Assembly: GCA_032164295.1 (NCBI GenBank)
Contig: JAJHTX010000012.1
Span: 1,488,001-1,552,000, forward strand
DNA length: 64,000 nt
Direction: 5' to 3'
Source: Inonotus obliquus
Lineage: Eukaryota; Basidiomycota; Agaricomycetes; Hymenochaetales; Hymenochaetaceae
In this document: positions 32,626 to 43,520 of the stretch, piece after piece
Layout: every line of letters begins with the position of its first letter
Numbering within the stretch: position 1 is the first letter of the stretch
Made by a program: the position numbers and the translations under genes
The notes under the pieces: model-generated
Told to the model about the DNA's origin: nothing
The model's database searches: none
Seen by the model: only the letters and a program-made list of their open reading frames with translations

Positions 32626-35584
32626 CTAAGAGAATAACCAATAAGCTAGCATGGCAATTAGAGCGGCCATCGACGCGGAGATCCAACCACCAAAGTCACC
32701 CCAGAATGTATTCACGACGAACGCACTCTCCAACGGAGGATCGACACTGACAATAATGTGATGGACTTTCCCAGGCGAGTTGTCTGTTGTGCGAATAACG
32801 AGCGTCTGAATCGTCTCGTCGTACTTATACTCGTCTCCCTGAGCTAATCCTTGCACAACGATTTTTCGTCCACGAGCAATCATCGAGGGGAAGTAGATCT
32901 CCGTCTCATTTGAAGTGAGCTTATGGTTCGCGATGTGCAGTGGAGGCAACACAGAAGTCGAAGTTGATGATGCGTCCGATGAAGAAGCTGGTGTTGCCCA
33001 TTCGAACTCGAATCGTCCCAAGTTCATCTCATAATCGAACTTGATTGGGATACCGGCTGTCTTCGCTGGGTACGGTCTTACGGTAGCTCGCAGAATTCGC
33101 CCACCTTCGTCAAGGCTCGCTGACGTCTGTTCAAGGCTTGCCTTGGGATTCGCTCGACTTCGACTGAACCACGAGAAGTTCTCTCCGTTCCAAAAATCTC
33201 CGCGCTCGTCGTTGTTGTCAGGATTGTAGTTCCATAGTCTGTGATTTCCGTAAACCCATATGAAACCAGCTGCTACGGAAATGATAATACATACGTGAAG
33301 CCTATTAGAGTATGCTCTAGGCCAGTAATCATCGCATCCATCATCCGAGTTTGCCATGTGAAGTCGTTTGTTCGGAACGCTTCTCCATGACTTTGATAAT
33401 TAAGACGACTGTAAGCAAAAATTCTCGACGAGCCGTAATGTGATGGAGCTTACTTCATGTCCATAGGGACACCACATTCACCAATAATGACCGGCGTCTC
33501 GCCAAGTGACTTATAAGCCTCCTGTGCGATATTTCTCATTTGCAATGAGAAGTTTTCCCGAGCACCGGCTTGGCCCCAGTAGAAGGCCCTTGGAGGAAAC
33601 ATGCCCTGCAAAATACCATGATCCTCGTGAGTTCGAGCAATTGGATTAAAAACGTACTCGCGACAAGCCTTGAACATTAAGCGAGAAGTCTCCGAATGCT
33701 TTCCTGAATAGAGAATTCAGATCGTACCTTCGTCCGACTTTTCAGTTTGCCTGTAGTTTGGAAGCGAGGAAGAAACTGTACCAATGAGGTGCGTAAACCA
33801 TGTTTGGTGGCCTTCGATCTGGTGTCCAAGAAGAAGGGCAGAACTGATAAGGTAGGAAGTGATCAGTCTGACATTTCAGCTCCAGAAACAATGTGCTCAC
33901 CTCGTTTGGAATGGCTTCGAGGAAAATCAACTTATCTTGAGACGATACAGCACGAACCGTTTCTGCCCACTTGAGGACTACGGGATAGTAGTAATCTGTG
34001 TACCAGTCTATCTGTTATGTAGCGCGAGCATAAAAATTGAGGCAAACCAACAGGAAGGAATGGAAGTGCTGACCTTTCTGTCGGTCATCGGATGCTTTTG
34101 GAAATAATTCTCCCTAAGAGACACAGCCTCATTCTTGCGTTTATCCCATCCCCAAACACCATGCATCTCCCATAGGCACTTCCCAGCTGTGGGACCATCC
34201 TCCCGCCACACGTTGATCTCTTCCACATTCAAGAGTTCGTAGCTCGTCAGCTTAGTCGGCATGGGGAAAGAACGTGTATAGTGAGGTACTCTTTGCGCAT
34301 GTCCCGCCCCGAGAGCGAAAGACTGAAGAGGCGAGGCTTCAAATAGAGTAAGTACTCAGCGATAAAAGCGAAGGGAAGGATGGCTTACGGACGTGCGCTA
34401 AGTGTAAATCAGTGTTATAATCAAATGAGTGCATTGCGGCATTAACATAGCCCCAGTGAGGTTCATTCATCATCTGCAGGCAGAACTGTGAATCAGTGCA
34501 GGGACACAGAAAAGAATCGTATAAAAAGCCACCTGAAAGCCGATCACGCCCTCCAGCACACCAACAGTTCTTGCCAACAACTCCCATGCCTTTAGATATC
34601 TCTCCTGGAGATACTGCTGCACTGGTACTCCATCAATTTTCAGTTTCGGTGCAAACGTATCACCAGCCCAGAAGCACGTCGTGACTGTCGCTGCCGCAAG
34701 TTTCTGATAACCACATGGCCAAAGACCCCGCTCGTCCTCCGTGTGCCCCCCACCACGGACTCCTTTAAGCCAAGCTGCACCTGCATCTTCAATCTTGTGA
34801 ATATCGAACCCAACTGCCGCCACTGTCCATGCAGGAGCGCCTGACCCTCCCGTGTACCGCGACCAGACGTCTTGATGCATCTCAACAAAAGCAACGAGGC
34901 CAAAACGGGGGAGCAGTGTGAGAAGCGCTTTGAGATACTCTAAATATTCATAGTCATAGACGCCTCTGACGATGTGATGAAAGGACTATCTGACAACGTA
35001 TGAGACTGGAGACGTACGGTGCTGTGTGTTCAATTGCTTCCCAGGTAACCAGAAATCTAACTACGGAGCATAGTTGGTTTGTAACATTGCAGATAGCAGA
35101 CAGGAAGGTGAGCTCACTGAATGTCAATCCCCATCTCCTGAGCCTAGCGAAGTGCCCCGGAGCCTCTTCTATCGGAAATGGTTTACCGACGAAGGTGACA
35201 TGCTCGTGTCTCTCGGGAAATATGGCATGGTCATCATTAGTAGGCCTTCAAAGCATAGTACTGTTAGTTGGTGCATTAGTATTAATATTGCTCGCGGTCA
35301 CTCACGTCTTACATGAACCCGCTAGATTCACGCCGTGCAACGCACATACCCGTCCGTGCTTGTCAACGAAGTGTCTCCCGCTCACACGCAGGCCACCTGT
35401 TGTGCTTTTGCGCCAATCATGCGCGTAAGAGGGATATTGCAGTTCCGTAAAAGGTTCTGATATAGTCTAGATCGTTTCAGAGTTAGCCTTTCTCGGTGGA
35501 CGCAAGAGACTGGCATACCGAGGAGCGGGAGAGTCCCGACGTAGCTGGTAGACCATCATCTACCAAGACATAAGACGCATCCAT
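32626..35584 (-). CDS. GH5 subfamily 12 glycosidase (glucosylceramidase / steryl-beta-glucosidase type)
   Basis: Thirteen exons (35584-35519, 35466-35306, 35245-35118, 35060-35018, 34965-34533, 34473-34389, 34336-34074, 34011-33901, 33843-33782, 33727-33658, 33605-33454, 33390-33295, 33238-32626) join in frame to 760 residues. Key motifs: LHGVNLAGSCKTP, HFARLRRWGLTFIRFLVTWE, MMNEPHWGY (acid/base Glu), APHWYDL and IIGECGVPMDMN (nucleophile Glu), then LWNYNP..NDERGDFWNGENFSWFS and a C-terminal beta domain. This is the layout of fungal EGCrP1/EGCrP2-type enzymes, which cleave glucosylceramide or ergosteryl glucoside; which one cannot be told. The last 20 residues (ISASMAALIAMLAYWLFS) are a hydrophobic tail that could anchor it in a membrane. 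Confidence 0.92.
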
Positions 35585-35941
35585 TTTCACTTTGTGGGTG
35601 TTCTTGGCTAGCAAGGCGACGTGCGTGATGGACGAAGAACGAGCTGTACTTTTGATGTCCGTGGCGACCAGATAGATCGTGTTACTTTACGACGCGTCGA
35701 CGATCAGCCGGCTATAACCGAACGATCTACGCCTCGAACAGAACACTAGATTCATTCATTCAAAAGGCAGTAGTAATTCACACAGTTCAAGTAAGTCATC
35801 CAAGAGCAAAGAAATACCTGAGAAGTTTCACTTTTTCTAATGTAGAGATGTATGTGTAGTCTTAAGAACGTAATGTTATAACAGGGTGCCGACAATTGTG
35901 AAGGGTACTAATGAATTGGAAAGACAGTCTTGTTCGAAGCA
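35585..35941. other. Intergenic, no gene recognised
   Basis: This 357-bp gap holds the GH5 upstream region and the 3' end of the next minus-strand gene. Nothing else is seen. Confidence 0.5.
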
Positions 35942-37078
35942 TCAAGAACAGTATACTCCCTTGTCTGGGAAGTCATATGTGCCCGGTATTGCAACGGGAC
36001 ACCCTGCGCGGTCCTGGTGATAGTTGCAATTGATTTGGTCATTCTCTTCGGCACAACAGCGAAGGCAAAACCGATTTGCAGATGGCTCAACTCTGAGAAA
36101 TCATGAGTATTGAACGTAATCCACCAAGAAAAAAAAACTTACTGCTCAATGAAGCTAGCTCCGTAACCACCGAACGTACATTGCGCACCGTTGGGAAAAC
36201 GAACGTCAAATTGACCACCATCATCCGAGCTCGACAAGGATGATTTCGACGGATCAATACAGCCGGTAACCTTTTCGGAACACTCGTTGAGTAATGCAAA
36301 GAGATCGAGAATACAAGATTACCTGAATCCATGAGCCGTCAGATGCTCTTGATACGGCAGCTGCAGTGATGAACCCTTCTGGAAACGGCCGGGGGCAGCT
36401 CCCTGACGTACAGAATGCCACTCCATCAGCCTCGGCATCCGAAATAAGTTCTACTCGGCGTTCTATTAGCGCTCCTAGAAAATGAAAATTATTCTTACCA
36501 CCCGGACGGTTCGGTAACAGAAGTGCAAATTCATTCTCATCTTCGATGAATACCGTCGTATCAGGTGATCCGCCTGCCGTAGGCGCAGGGGTAGGATTCA
36601 TATTTAGCGGAGAACGCTTCACTGTCTTCGTACCGGGCGAGACTTTAGCGCGAGAGATGGCAACACCAGAGACAGCACGAGAGTCCCGAGAAACAGAGCT
36701 GATGTCAGGATACGTGGTCTTTGACATCGTCAGACCTGAATTACCAGGAGTGGATGGAGATAAGCTCTTGCGCCAGTAACGCAACTTTGTTGACGTAGCA
36801 CGCGCAGGGTGAGATGCCACCAAAGAAACAGAGGAATGGTTAGAATGACTTTTCAGGTTCGCCTCATGATGCTGCTGAATAGAGTGTGAAGTACGATTCC
36901 TATACCCATAGCTAGAAGATGAATATTTGCCATAGCTCTGTCTGTATTTGATTCCCTGTCTTTTGGGTGCTCTTCGAGTGGCAAAGGAGTGAGCGCTGCC
37001 ACGAAGACGATTGGGAGCAATTGCCGCGGCAGAACCAAGGATAGCGCATATGGCGAGTAAGAGGAGCGAAAGTTTCAT
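35942..37078 (-). CDS. Secreted cysteine-containing protein of unknown function
   Basis: Four exons (37078-36499, 36450-36323, 36270-36143, 36092-35942) encode 328 residues. A clear signal peptide (MKLSLLLLAICAILGSAAAIA) is followed by a low-complexity basic Ser/Tyr/Arg-rich region to about residue 190. The C-terminal domain has the wording ELISDAEADGVAFC, FITAAAVSRASDGSWIQVTGCIDPS, DDGGQFDVRFPNGAQCTFGGYG and NRFCLRCC, with a cysteine-rich end finishing GVYCS. I associate that domain with uncharacterised secreted proteins common in agaricomycetes; no enzymatic motif is visible. A naive reading of the first frame runs through intron 1, so the short intron (48 nt) is easy to miss. Confidence 0.8.
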
Positions 37079-37506
37079 AATAGAGATTGAATAACGGTTA
37101 GAACAAGAGTACAGGGAATGCAGAAGTTTGGTTGAGATACTGGGTAGTGGGTAGTGACAGGCTTAATCCTGAGTTACTGTAACGGAGCGAGCGGAAAGAC
37201 CGCGTTATGTCAGGTGATCGTAAAAACTGAACAGGTGACCGTGTATGTTTTTTTACCACAGAGACGACCCATACGTTTAAACCCCACGAACTTGAGGAAC
37301 GGACGAAGATAGGTGCGAGCAATTTAGTCTGATAGACAAGGAAAGCACCATTATGCCTCGAGTGGCGCACGTTCCTATTCACCACCGCTTCCTGCACGAT
37401 TAATTCTCGCGCAGCGGGCCGGTAGCAGCAGTGTGCCTAACTTGGAAGACCTGCAGAATGGTATATATGATGCTACCTGGCTGTCTCTTGCTTCATATTC
37501 GAAACT
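37079..37506. promoter_or_regulatory. Divergent promoter region, secreted protein / acid phosphatase B
   Basis: 428 bp between two start codons on opposite strands, with a TATATAT box at 37462-37468 for the phosphatase. No gene inside. Confidence 0.55.
37462..37468 (+). promoter_or_regulatory. TATA box of acid phosphatase B
   Basis: TATATAT lies 39 bp before the ATG at 37507, comparable with the TATAAAA box of paralogue A. Confidence 0.5.
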
Positions 37507-39716
37507 ATGCGCTGCAGCTACTTCGCCTCTCTCCTATTACTCGCGAGAGGTGCTTCGTCGTTGGAACGGTACCGACTCTCTTCCTTTGAAGCTTCGTCTT
37601 TTGCTGGAGCGACAGTCAGTGCAGTTTTCCCAGTCACCAATGCAACCAATGCGGCACAAGAACTGGATTCTTTCTTTCCTGACGCGTCGGCTGTTGACTT
37701 TGCCGGCCCTACTCCAAGTGGGTACACCATGCTTACTCACCATATCAGAGCTTTTCATATCGCTCCACAGCCGGAGATGAAGCAGAACTCATAGCTACTG
37801 CGACTTCCGTACCGAAGGTCGAAGATACATTGCCGCTCCTGAATCCGTCAACATTCGATAACAAATCATCGTTCAATGTTTTGCATTCTATGGGAAATCT
37901 CTCTCCCATGTTTTCCATCGACTCTCTTGGCCTCCCTGGAGCTAGTGAAATTTTACCGGAGGGCTGTGAGCTGACGCAGGTTCATCTGCTCTATCGACAT
38001 GGTATGATTCTACATTTCTGAGACTGCTGTTCTAAGCTGCATTGGTCTCTTTCCGGTTAGCCGCACGATACCCAACTCTGGGCTCACTCCCAGCTGTATT
38101 CGCTGCAAAGCTGCACAATGCGACGACATCCGGGACTGGATTCACCGCCACCGGAGATCTCGCGTTTCTCAATACCTGGACGTACAAGGTAAATAATCGT
38201 TAAAATTGACCGGTTGTTTAGTCTTTGCGGAGACTAGTCATCTCATACGTCAATGCAGCTCGGAGCAGAGATCTTGACGCCATTCGGACGTCAGCAAGTG
38301 TGAGTAGGTTTTCTGACTTGGATATACGTGCAATTCCTCAAACAAGTGTGCTAGATTTGACCTTGGAGTTTCCTTTCGTGTGAAATACGGTGAACTATTG
38401 AAGAATTTCACTGGACTACCGGTCTTCAGAACAACCTCACAAGAACGAATGCTGCAGTCTGCGTACGTATCGTTCTTCACCCATTCCTCATGATTCTGAA
38501 TATTATCCACAGTATCAATCTCGCAGCTGGCTTTTTCGGGGTACCGGACTATCAAACGAATTTTAGACAAGTCATTACGATTGAGAATAGCGTGACTGGA
38601 AACAACAATACTTTGGCGCCAAACTGTGAGAATCGAAATAACCCGAATATCAGCGGCCTCGGATCGAGTATGTCTAGTAAATGGAGGGATATTTATCTGC
38701 AAGACGCTCTTGCTCGCCTAGCACCACTAATTCAAGGCATCAATCTTACCACTTCAGATGTTCTGAGTATGCAGCAGCTTTGCGCATACGAGGTACGTAG
38801 CAGGGATTGATTTGGCGCGTCACTTGCTCATCCATCCATGTGGACTTCGTAGACCAACGCTCTTGGGACATCGGCTTTTTGCCGCCTCTTCACCGAAGAA
38901 GAATGGAGGGCATTCGAATATTTCATCGGTTCATTCTTTTAGTCTCATATGTCTCTGCAGCACTAATTCTATATTTCTGAGCAGATCTTGGTTTCTGGTA
39001 TGCAAACGGTCCAGGCAGTCCTACCGCTGCGGCCTTCGGCATAGGATACGTTCAGGAGCTTGTCGCACGCCTTACGCAAACACCTATTGCCGTGCACAAT
39101 ACGTCGACTAATGCTACCATTACGGATAGTAACATAACTTTCCCTCTGGACCAACCTATTTATGCCGATGCTACACACGATAATACCATTGCATCGAGTA
39201 TGAACAATTCAGTTCGCAAATATTTTCTCAAGTTTGATACTCAAGTGCATTATAGTTACGGTTGCTATGGACTTCACGTCATATGCTGCTAACGGTCCAT
39301 TACCTGCTGACCATATTCCCGAAAATCAGGTTCGTTCACTCAATCTAATATTATAATGAGCTAACGATTCAGTAAAGACCTACTTCGTCAACCAAATCGC
39401 ACCTTTCGCATCCCAACTCGTCGGACAAGTCATGTCCTGTCCCTCTTCTCAGCCACAACATAAGTATCGATCAGAGTCTAAACAAATTCGTTGGCTTCTA
39501 AACGACGCTGTCGTTCCTCTGACAGGAATATCCGGATGCCTGGAAGATGAGAATGGTTTGTGTCCGTTGGATACGTTTATAAGCGCGATGAGGATGAGGC
39601 TGGCGGAAGTTGATTTTGCGTTTGATTGTTTTGGGAATTATAGTGTTGGGGATCTAGATTTGATTACGGATGGACGGCCTCCGGTTGATCAGAGGCCAGA
39701 AAGTATAGGATCATAG
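37507..39716 (+). CDS. Secreted histidine acid phosphatase paralogue B with altered RHG motif
   Basis: Ten exons (37507-37717, 37771-38001, 38061-38188, 38259-38299, 38355-38462, 38513-38792, 38853-38928, 38985-39197, 39256-39329, 39378-39716) encode 566 residues. All nine intron positions and phases match paralogue A, and exons 3, 4, 5, 6, 7, 8 and 9 are identical in length. A signal peptide (MRCSYFASLLLLARGASS) and the THDNT proton-donor motif are present. The active-site motif reads RHAARYP, not RHGARYP: the codon split by intron 2 is G|CC (Ala), where A has G|GC (Gly). Catalytic His and both Arg are kept. Reduced or changed activity is possible. No other acceptor near 38060 restores Gly. 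Confidence 0.9.
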
Positions 39717-40207
39717 ATTTACGTTTCTCTGTATTTGCGTTTTAGGCAAGTCGTTGTTAGGAGTCGGATGTAATGCTTACTTATATGTGCACTACACTCT
39801 GCCTCGTCAATGACAGGCAGTATAGTGCGTCTATCTTCAGACTCACCTACGCCATACCTCTTCCTTCTCATTTTCACGCTCGAATCTGCTCCAATCAACC
39901 CACAATCCAACTCCCCCCTACTTTCGTTCAAAATCGAAAGGGATATCACCCATTCTCCTATATTCGCTCGTCTGAAGCATCGAAAGACCAAAGAGAAGCC
40001 AAAAAAATCACACTGTATCCTCAGGGTTACCTAAGTTCATTTGCACAGACACAAGAAGTCGTTACATGAAAGTTGCCAGATGCTTGATGCACTATCGAGT
40101 AAACGTATCGCTACGACAAAATCACAATGGCAAGATACCAAGATACCAATATACAATCTATACGAAACTCTATTTTCTATTTCCACTTCTCTCGATCGAC
40201 GACTTCT
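39717..40207. other. Convergent 3' region, no gene recognised
   Basis: 491 bp between two stop codons. It holds the 3' UTRs of phosphatase B and the methyltransferase; nothing else is seen. Confidence 0.5.
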
Positions 40208-42335
40208 TCAAGTTTTCGTAGCAGTCCAAAATGCTGTCTTGTACATGTAACCGAGCATAGAATGAGAGTTATTGGTGTACGTCGTTTCTATAGTTCGTTC
40301 GTTCTACATTCCCAATTCCCGTGATTCCCACAATTCGTAGTTCCCGGTTCGTTATTTGTTATTTGTGATTTGTGCATTCGTGCATTCGCATTTCGATTAA
40401 AAAAAGTTGAAGTTATACAGTAAGTTCATCAGTTCGATTCTTTTGTAAGAAGAGTTGGAAAAAAATTGAAAAACGAAATAACGGGAAACGACGAAGCAAA
40501 CAAAATGGGACAACGTACGCACTTCAAGTTTGAACCCCATTTTTGAACAAAGGGTTTTTACTTCTTCGAGGTCTAGTTCGATTGAGACGTCATTCGTCGT
40601 GTTGTTCTCCCAATGCCATAAGAGTGGACCTTGATAACGGGGCATCACAATTCGCCCAGGTGAGGAGGTAAGAACGTGAGAAGATGAGAATAGAGAATGA
40701 AGACATTGAGACGTACCCAAGTTTATCCAAACACCACCCGGCGCCAATATTCTATGGATAATTCGAAGATAGTTGATAATATTCTTTGCCTGAACACGTT
40801 AGATTCCATCAGTACAAGTAAAGTATTATGATTATGAAGAGAGCACGAAGTACGGACCGTATCAATGAAGAAACACGTCAAGATTGCATCCCACTGTCCT
40901 GCTTGAGGTTCGTCATCTTCATGATCATCAGCTCCGTAAACTTCCTCAAAGTCACCTAAGATGAATAGTGAGCTTCATCCAGCCATCTTTTAAGGGGTTG
41001 TTTGAGGGTATATACCAGCAACGAGAGAGAAATTTACGCCATGCGGTATATCAGATGGTAACACATCTGGTATCGTAATAGGTCGTAATAACGCCTCGCG
41101 GTTTGGAATGTTAGATAGTGAGTGGACGTATGGGTAAATCGTATGTTGGTTGACTTGATTCGTTCTATCTGGTAGTGGTCAGTCTATTGCATGTTGCGAA
41201 ATACGAAAAACAGATAGAAGCAGAACCTGTTAAGAATGAAGTACGAAGCAAGAAGCATATAGTGCGAATACTCGTTTCCTTGGCACGAGAATCCTTAGGG
41301 TACGTCTATCAGCAAAATGTTACCTTAGATATCGATAAATGTAGGAAGGAACGCACCTAGTCGGGCGACGTCATATGCAAGTCGACCAAGTCCCGCGCCC
41401 GGAACGAGGACTCGTAATTTCGATCTGAACTGATTTAGCCTCATCCCTGAAGAATTATCAGAAATAAAGCTCACCTTTCTCCCTCTGGGACATCAGCGAA
41501 ATGACGCAATAAAGCATCTTTGATCGGACCATACGATGCATCTCGTTCGACTTGTCCCTAGGAATCCTACCGTCAACGAAAAAGCGACAAAACGTGTGTA
41601 GTAAGACATGGGTACTTCTTCACTCCAATCCCTCACGAATTGCTTTAGCGTGCTTCGGAGTTTGTCCATGTCAAAGTCCGTAGGTCTATACCACCTACTC
41701 TTGAGGTTTGCCTTACTGGAACTCGTATGCGAATGGTTGTGAGAATGACCGTGACCGTGACCATGACCATGAGAATGGGTGTCTAGATTTGAGTGCGAAT
41801 GACCTGTACGAAGAATTTATAGGCAAGCTTGTTACAACAGAATGCAATGAGATAGCACGTACCAGAAGCCAAGTCCTGTTCTACAACTGCCTCCCCTTCC
41901 TCAGCACCCTCAGCACCCTTCTCACCTTCCTCACCAATATCCACATCCGAGAAAATCTCAGGCTGTGCAATGATCGCCCTCACAAACTTCCCATTCTCCA
42001 AAATCGCATTATCAATCTCAGCTAATTTTTGATCCTTCCACCCAATCTCCTCCAACAACTTTACATCTTGACGTGGGAGGGAGTAGAGATCCTTGCGACG
42101 ACGGTTGTTCGCTGCGAGCTTTAGTAGGTTCACAAGTTTTCACCAAACACCGAAAACATCCGCCCGATGTCCAAGATATCAGTCCAAAATGTTGATAAAG
42201 TTAGTTTGGATGAAGAGGAGAGAAGAGGGGGAGGAGGGGACGAACAGCATAGGGTGCGTACTGCTGGAACGTAGTGATAACATTCGCGAAGTGTCTTTGT
42301 TCTTCAGCGATATCAGCTTCAGATGGTTGAGGCAT
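40208..42335 (-). CDS. N2227-like methyltransferase (carnosine N-methyltransferase family)
   Basis: Eleven exons (42335-42246, 42118-41863, 41803-41616, 41557-41475, 41424-41357, 41293-41227, 41164-41016, 40955-40858, 40789-40717, 40629-40519, 40287-40208) give 420 residues. Family markers are HFANVITTFQQYAPYALAANNRRRKDLYSLP, shared with animal and yeast members in wording though split by intron 1; LRVLVPGAGLGRLAYDVARLG (SAM-binding loop); FSCQGNEYSHYMLL; QWDAILTCFFIDTAKNI and LAPGGVWINLGPLLWHW. The enzyme uses SAM to methylate the imidazole of carnosine-like dipeptides; the fungal substrate is unknown. A His-rich linker (HSHGHGHGHGHSHNHSH) follows an acidic Glu-rich stretch. The last junction (40519/40287) is uncertain: homologues have a few more residues there. 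Confidence 0.88.
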
Positions 42336-42753
42336 GAAGGCGGTATGAAAATGTGAGAGGGAGACAAAAGCCCAAGCGCAGCTCAGCGAACCTCAGACTT
42401 GAGCGGATACCTGGCGGAATACTCGTGTAACAAGGCAAGCAAGCAGTCACATCCTGTCGTATCACCGTGACGTGACGCTCCGTGTCTTTGGTATTTCGTG
42501 TGACAAGTGTGTTTGGCGATTCGGCTACACAACGTACGGTGAACTCTGCAAAAAACATGTATTCGTTCGTCGTCATCCTGGTATCTCTCCATATACACAC
42601 AGAAATAAAAAAAAGCAAAAAAAGGGAAAAAAAAGACGTGGTCGAATGGAACTCCAGATCCATATGTAACAGTTCGGCTAGAAAACAGGACCGAGTCTTA
42701 ATTCTCCTCATCCCTCCACCTCCACCCTTCTACCCACATCCCTGAGCTCAGGC
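42336..42753. other. Intergenic, no gene recognised
   Basis: 418 bp between the start of the methyltransferase gene and the stop of the LysM gene. A-rich runs at about 42605-42640. ORFs on both strands lack support. Confidence 0.5.
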
Positions 42754-43520
42754 TTAGAAGTGCTGGGTATAGTTGAACAACTGGAAAGACGTGCACAGGA
42801 CCTGGAATGTCACAAAATAGGGATTATTATCAGAAATTATCGAAAGAGAGGAAGAAAGAACATATGGATAGAGTATCTCCGTTCCGGAGTCGTAACGTAC
42901 CTCATCAACACGAATATTCGAGCAATCAGCATTAATGTTAGGGTTATTGGCTTTAAGAGTAGCGTCTGAGATTCTAGCTGTAGCTTCGATGGCAGGGCAA
43001 GTATCCCCAGCTTGGACTACTGCGGTTGTTGTACAATCCTCTCCTGTGATACCTAAACAGAGGACCTATGGAACATAGCAATACAAGGATAAGGAATTTA
43101 ATCTATACGAGAGAGGGGGAGAAGAGATTTACCTGACCAGGAATCAAGTTCGTGCAATCCGCGTTGATTTGTGGGTTGACGAAGTGAAGTTGGAAGCTAC
43201 ATCATCCAATATCATCGAAGCAAAGAATTCAAGTGTACATCAGCATCAAAGCAAAGATCCGCAATACAGCAAAAAGGAATATGAACGCACGTCGAAACAT
43301 GTTGAAGATTACCAATGGTATCGCAGTTGTCACCCGACTGCACAATATAACCGCGCGCACAAGTGGTTTGTGCGTTAGCTGGGAGAGCCACTAGAAGCAG
43401 AGACGTAGGATCAAGTCAGCACATATATCGAACTGAAGGAAACGCAGGAATAGGGAGAGACTTACCGAAGGGCAAGAGCGAAATAGCCAAAGCAACAGCA
43501 GGGAAGAGTTTAGACTGCAT
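42754..43520 (-). CDS. Secreted protein with two LysM domains
   Basis: Five exons (43520-43466, 43390-43291, 43196-43133, 43065-42901, 42801-42754) encode 143 residues. After a signal peptide (MQSKLFPAVALAISLLPFVALPANA) come two LysM repeats: CARGYIVQSGDNCDTI..FVNPQINADCTNLIPGQVLC and CTTTAVVQAGDTCPAI..LKANNPNINADCSNIRVDEVLC, each with paired cysteines and the NPxINxxC core. LysM modules bind chitin or related N-acetylglucosamine polymers. Secreted LysM-only proteins in fungi can shield hyphal chitin or sequester chitin fragments in contact with plants; that role is inference here. No transmembrane or GPI tail. Intron 2 is only consistent if exon 2 runs to GTCGAC before GTGCGT. Confidence 0.88.

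Noticed and set aside
38041..38080. Alternative splice site to restore RHG in phosphatase B
   Set aside because: The only other upstream AG (near 38034) adds residues and still yields Ala-Ala-Arg; no acceptor gives Gly at the motif.
40415..40460. Extra exon NRTDELT in the N2227 gene between 40519 and 40287
   Set aside because: It would add residues expected from homologues, but its phase does not fit the last exon, so I left it out and flagged the junction as uncertain.
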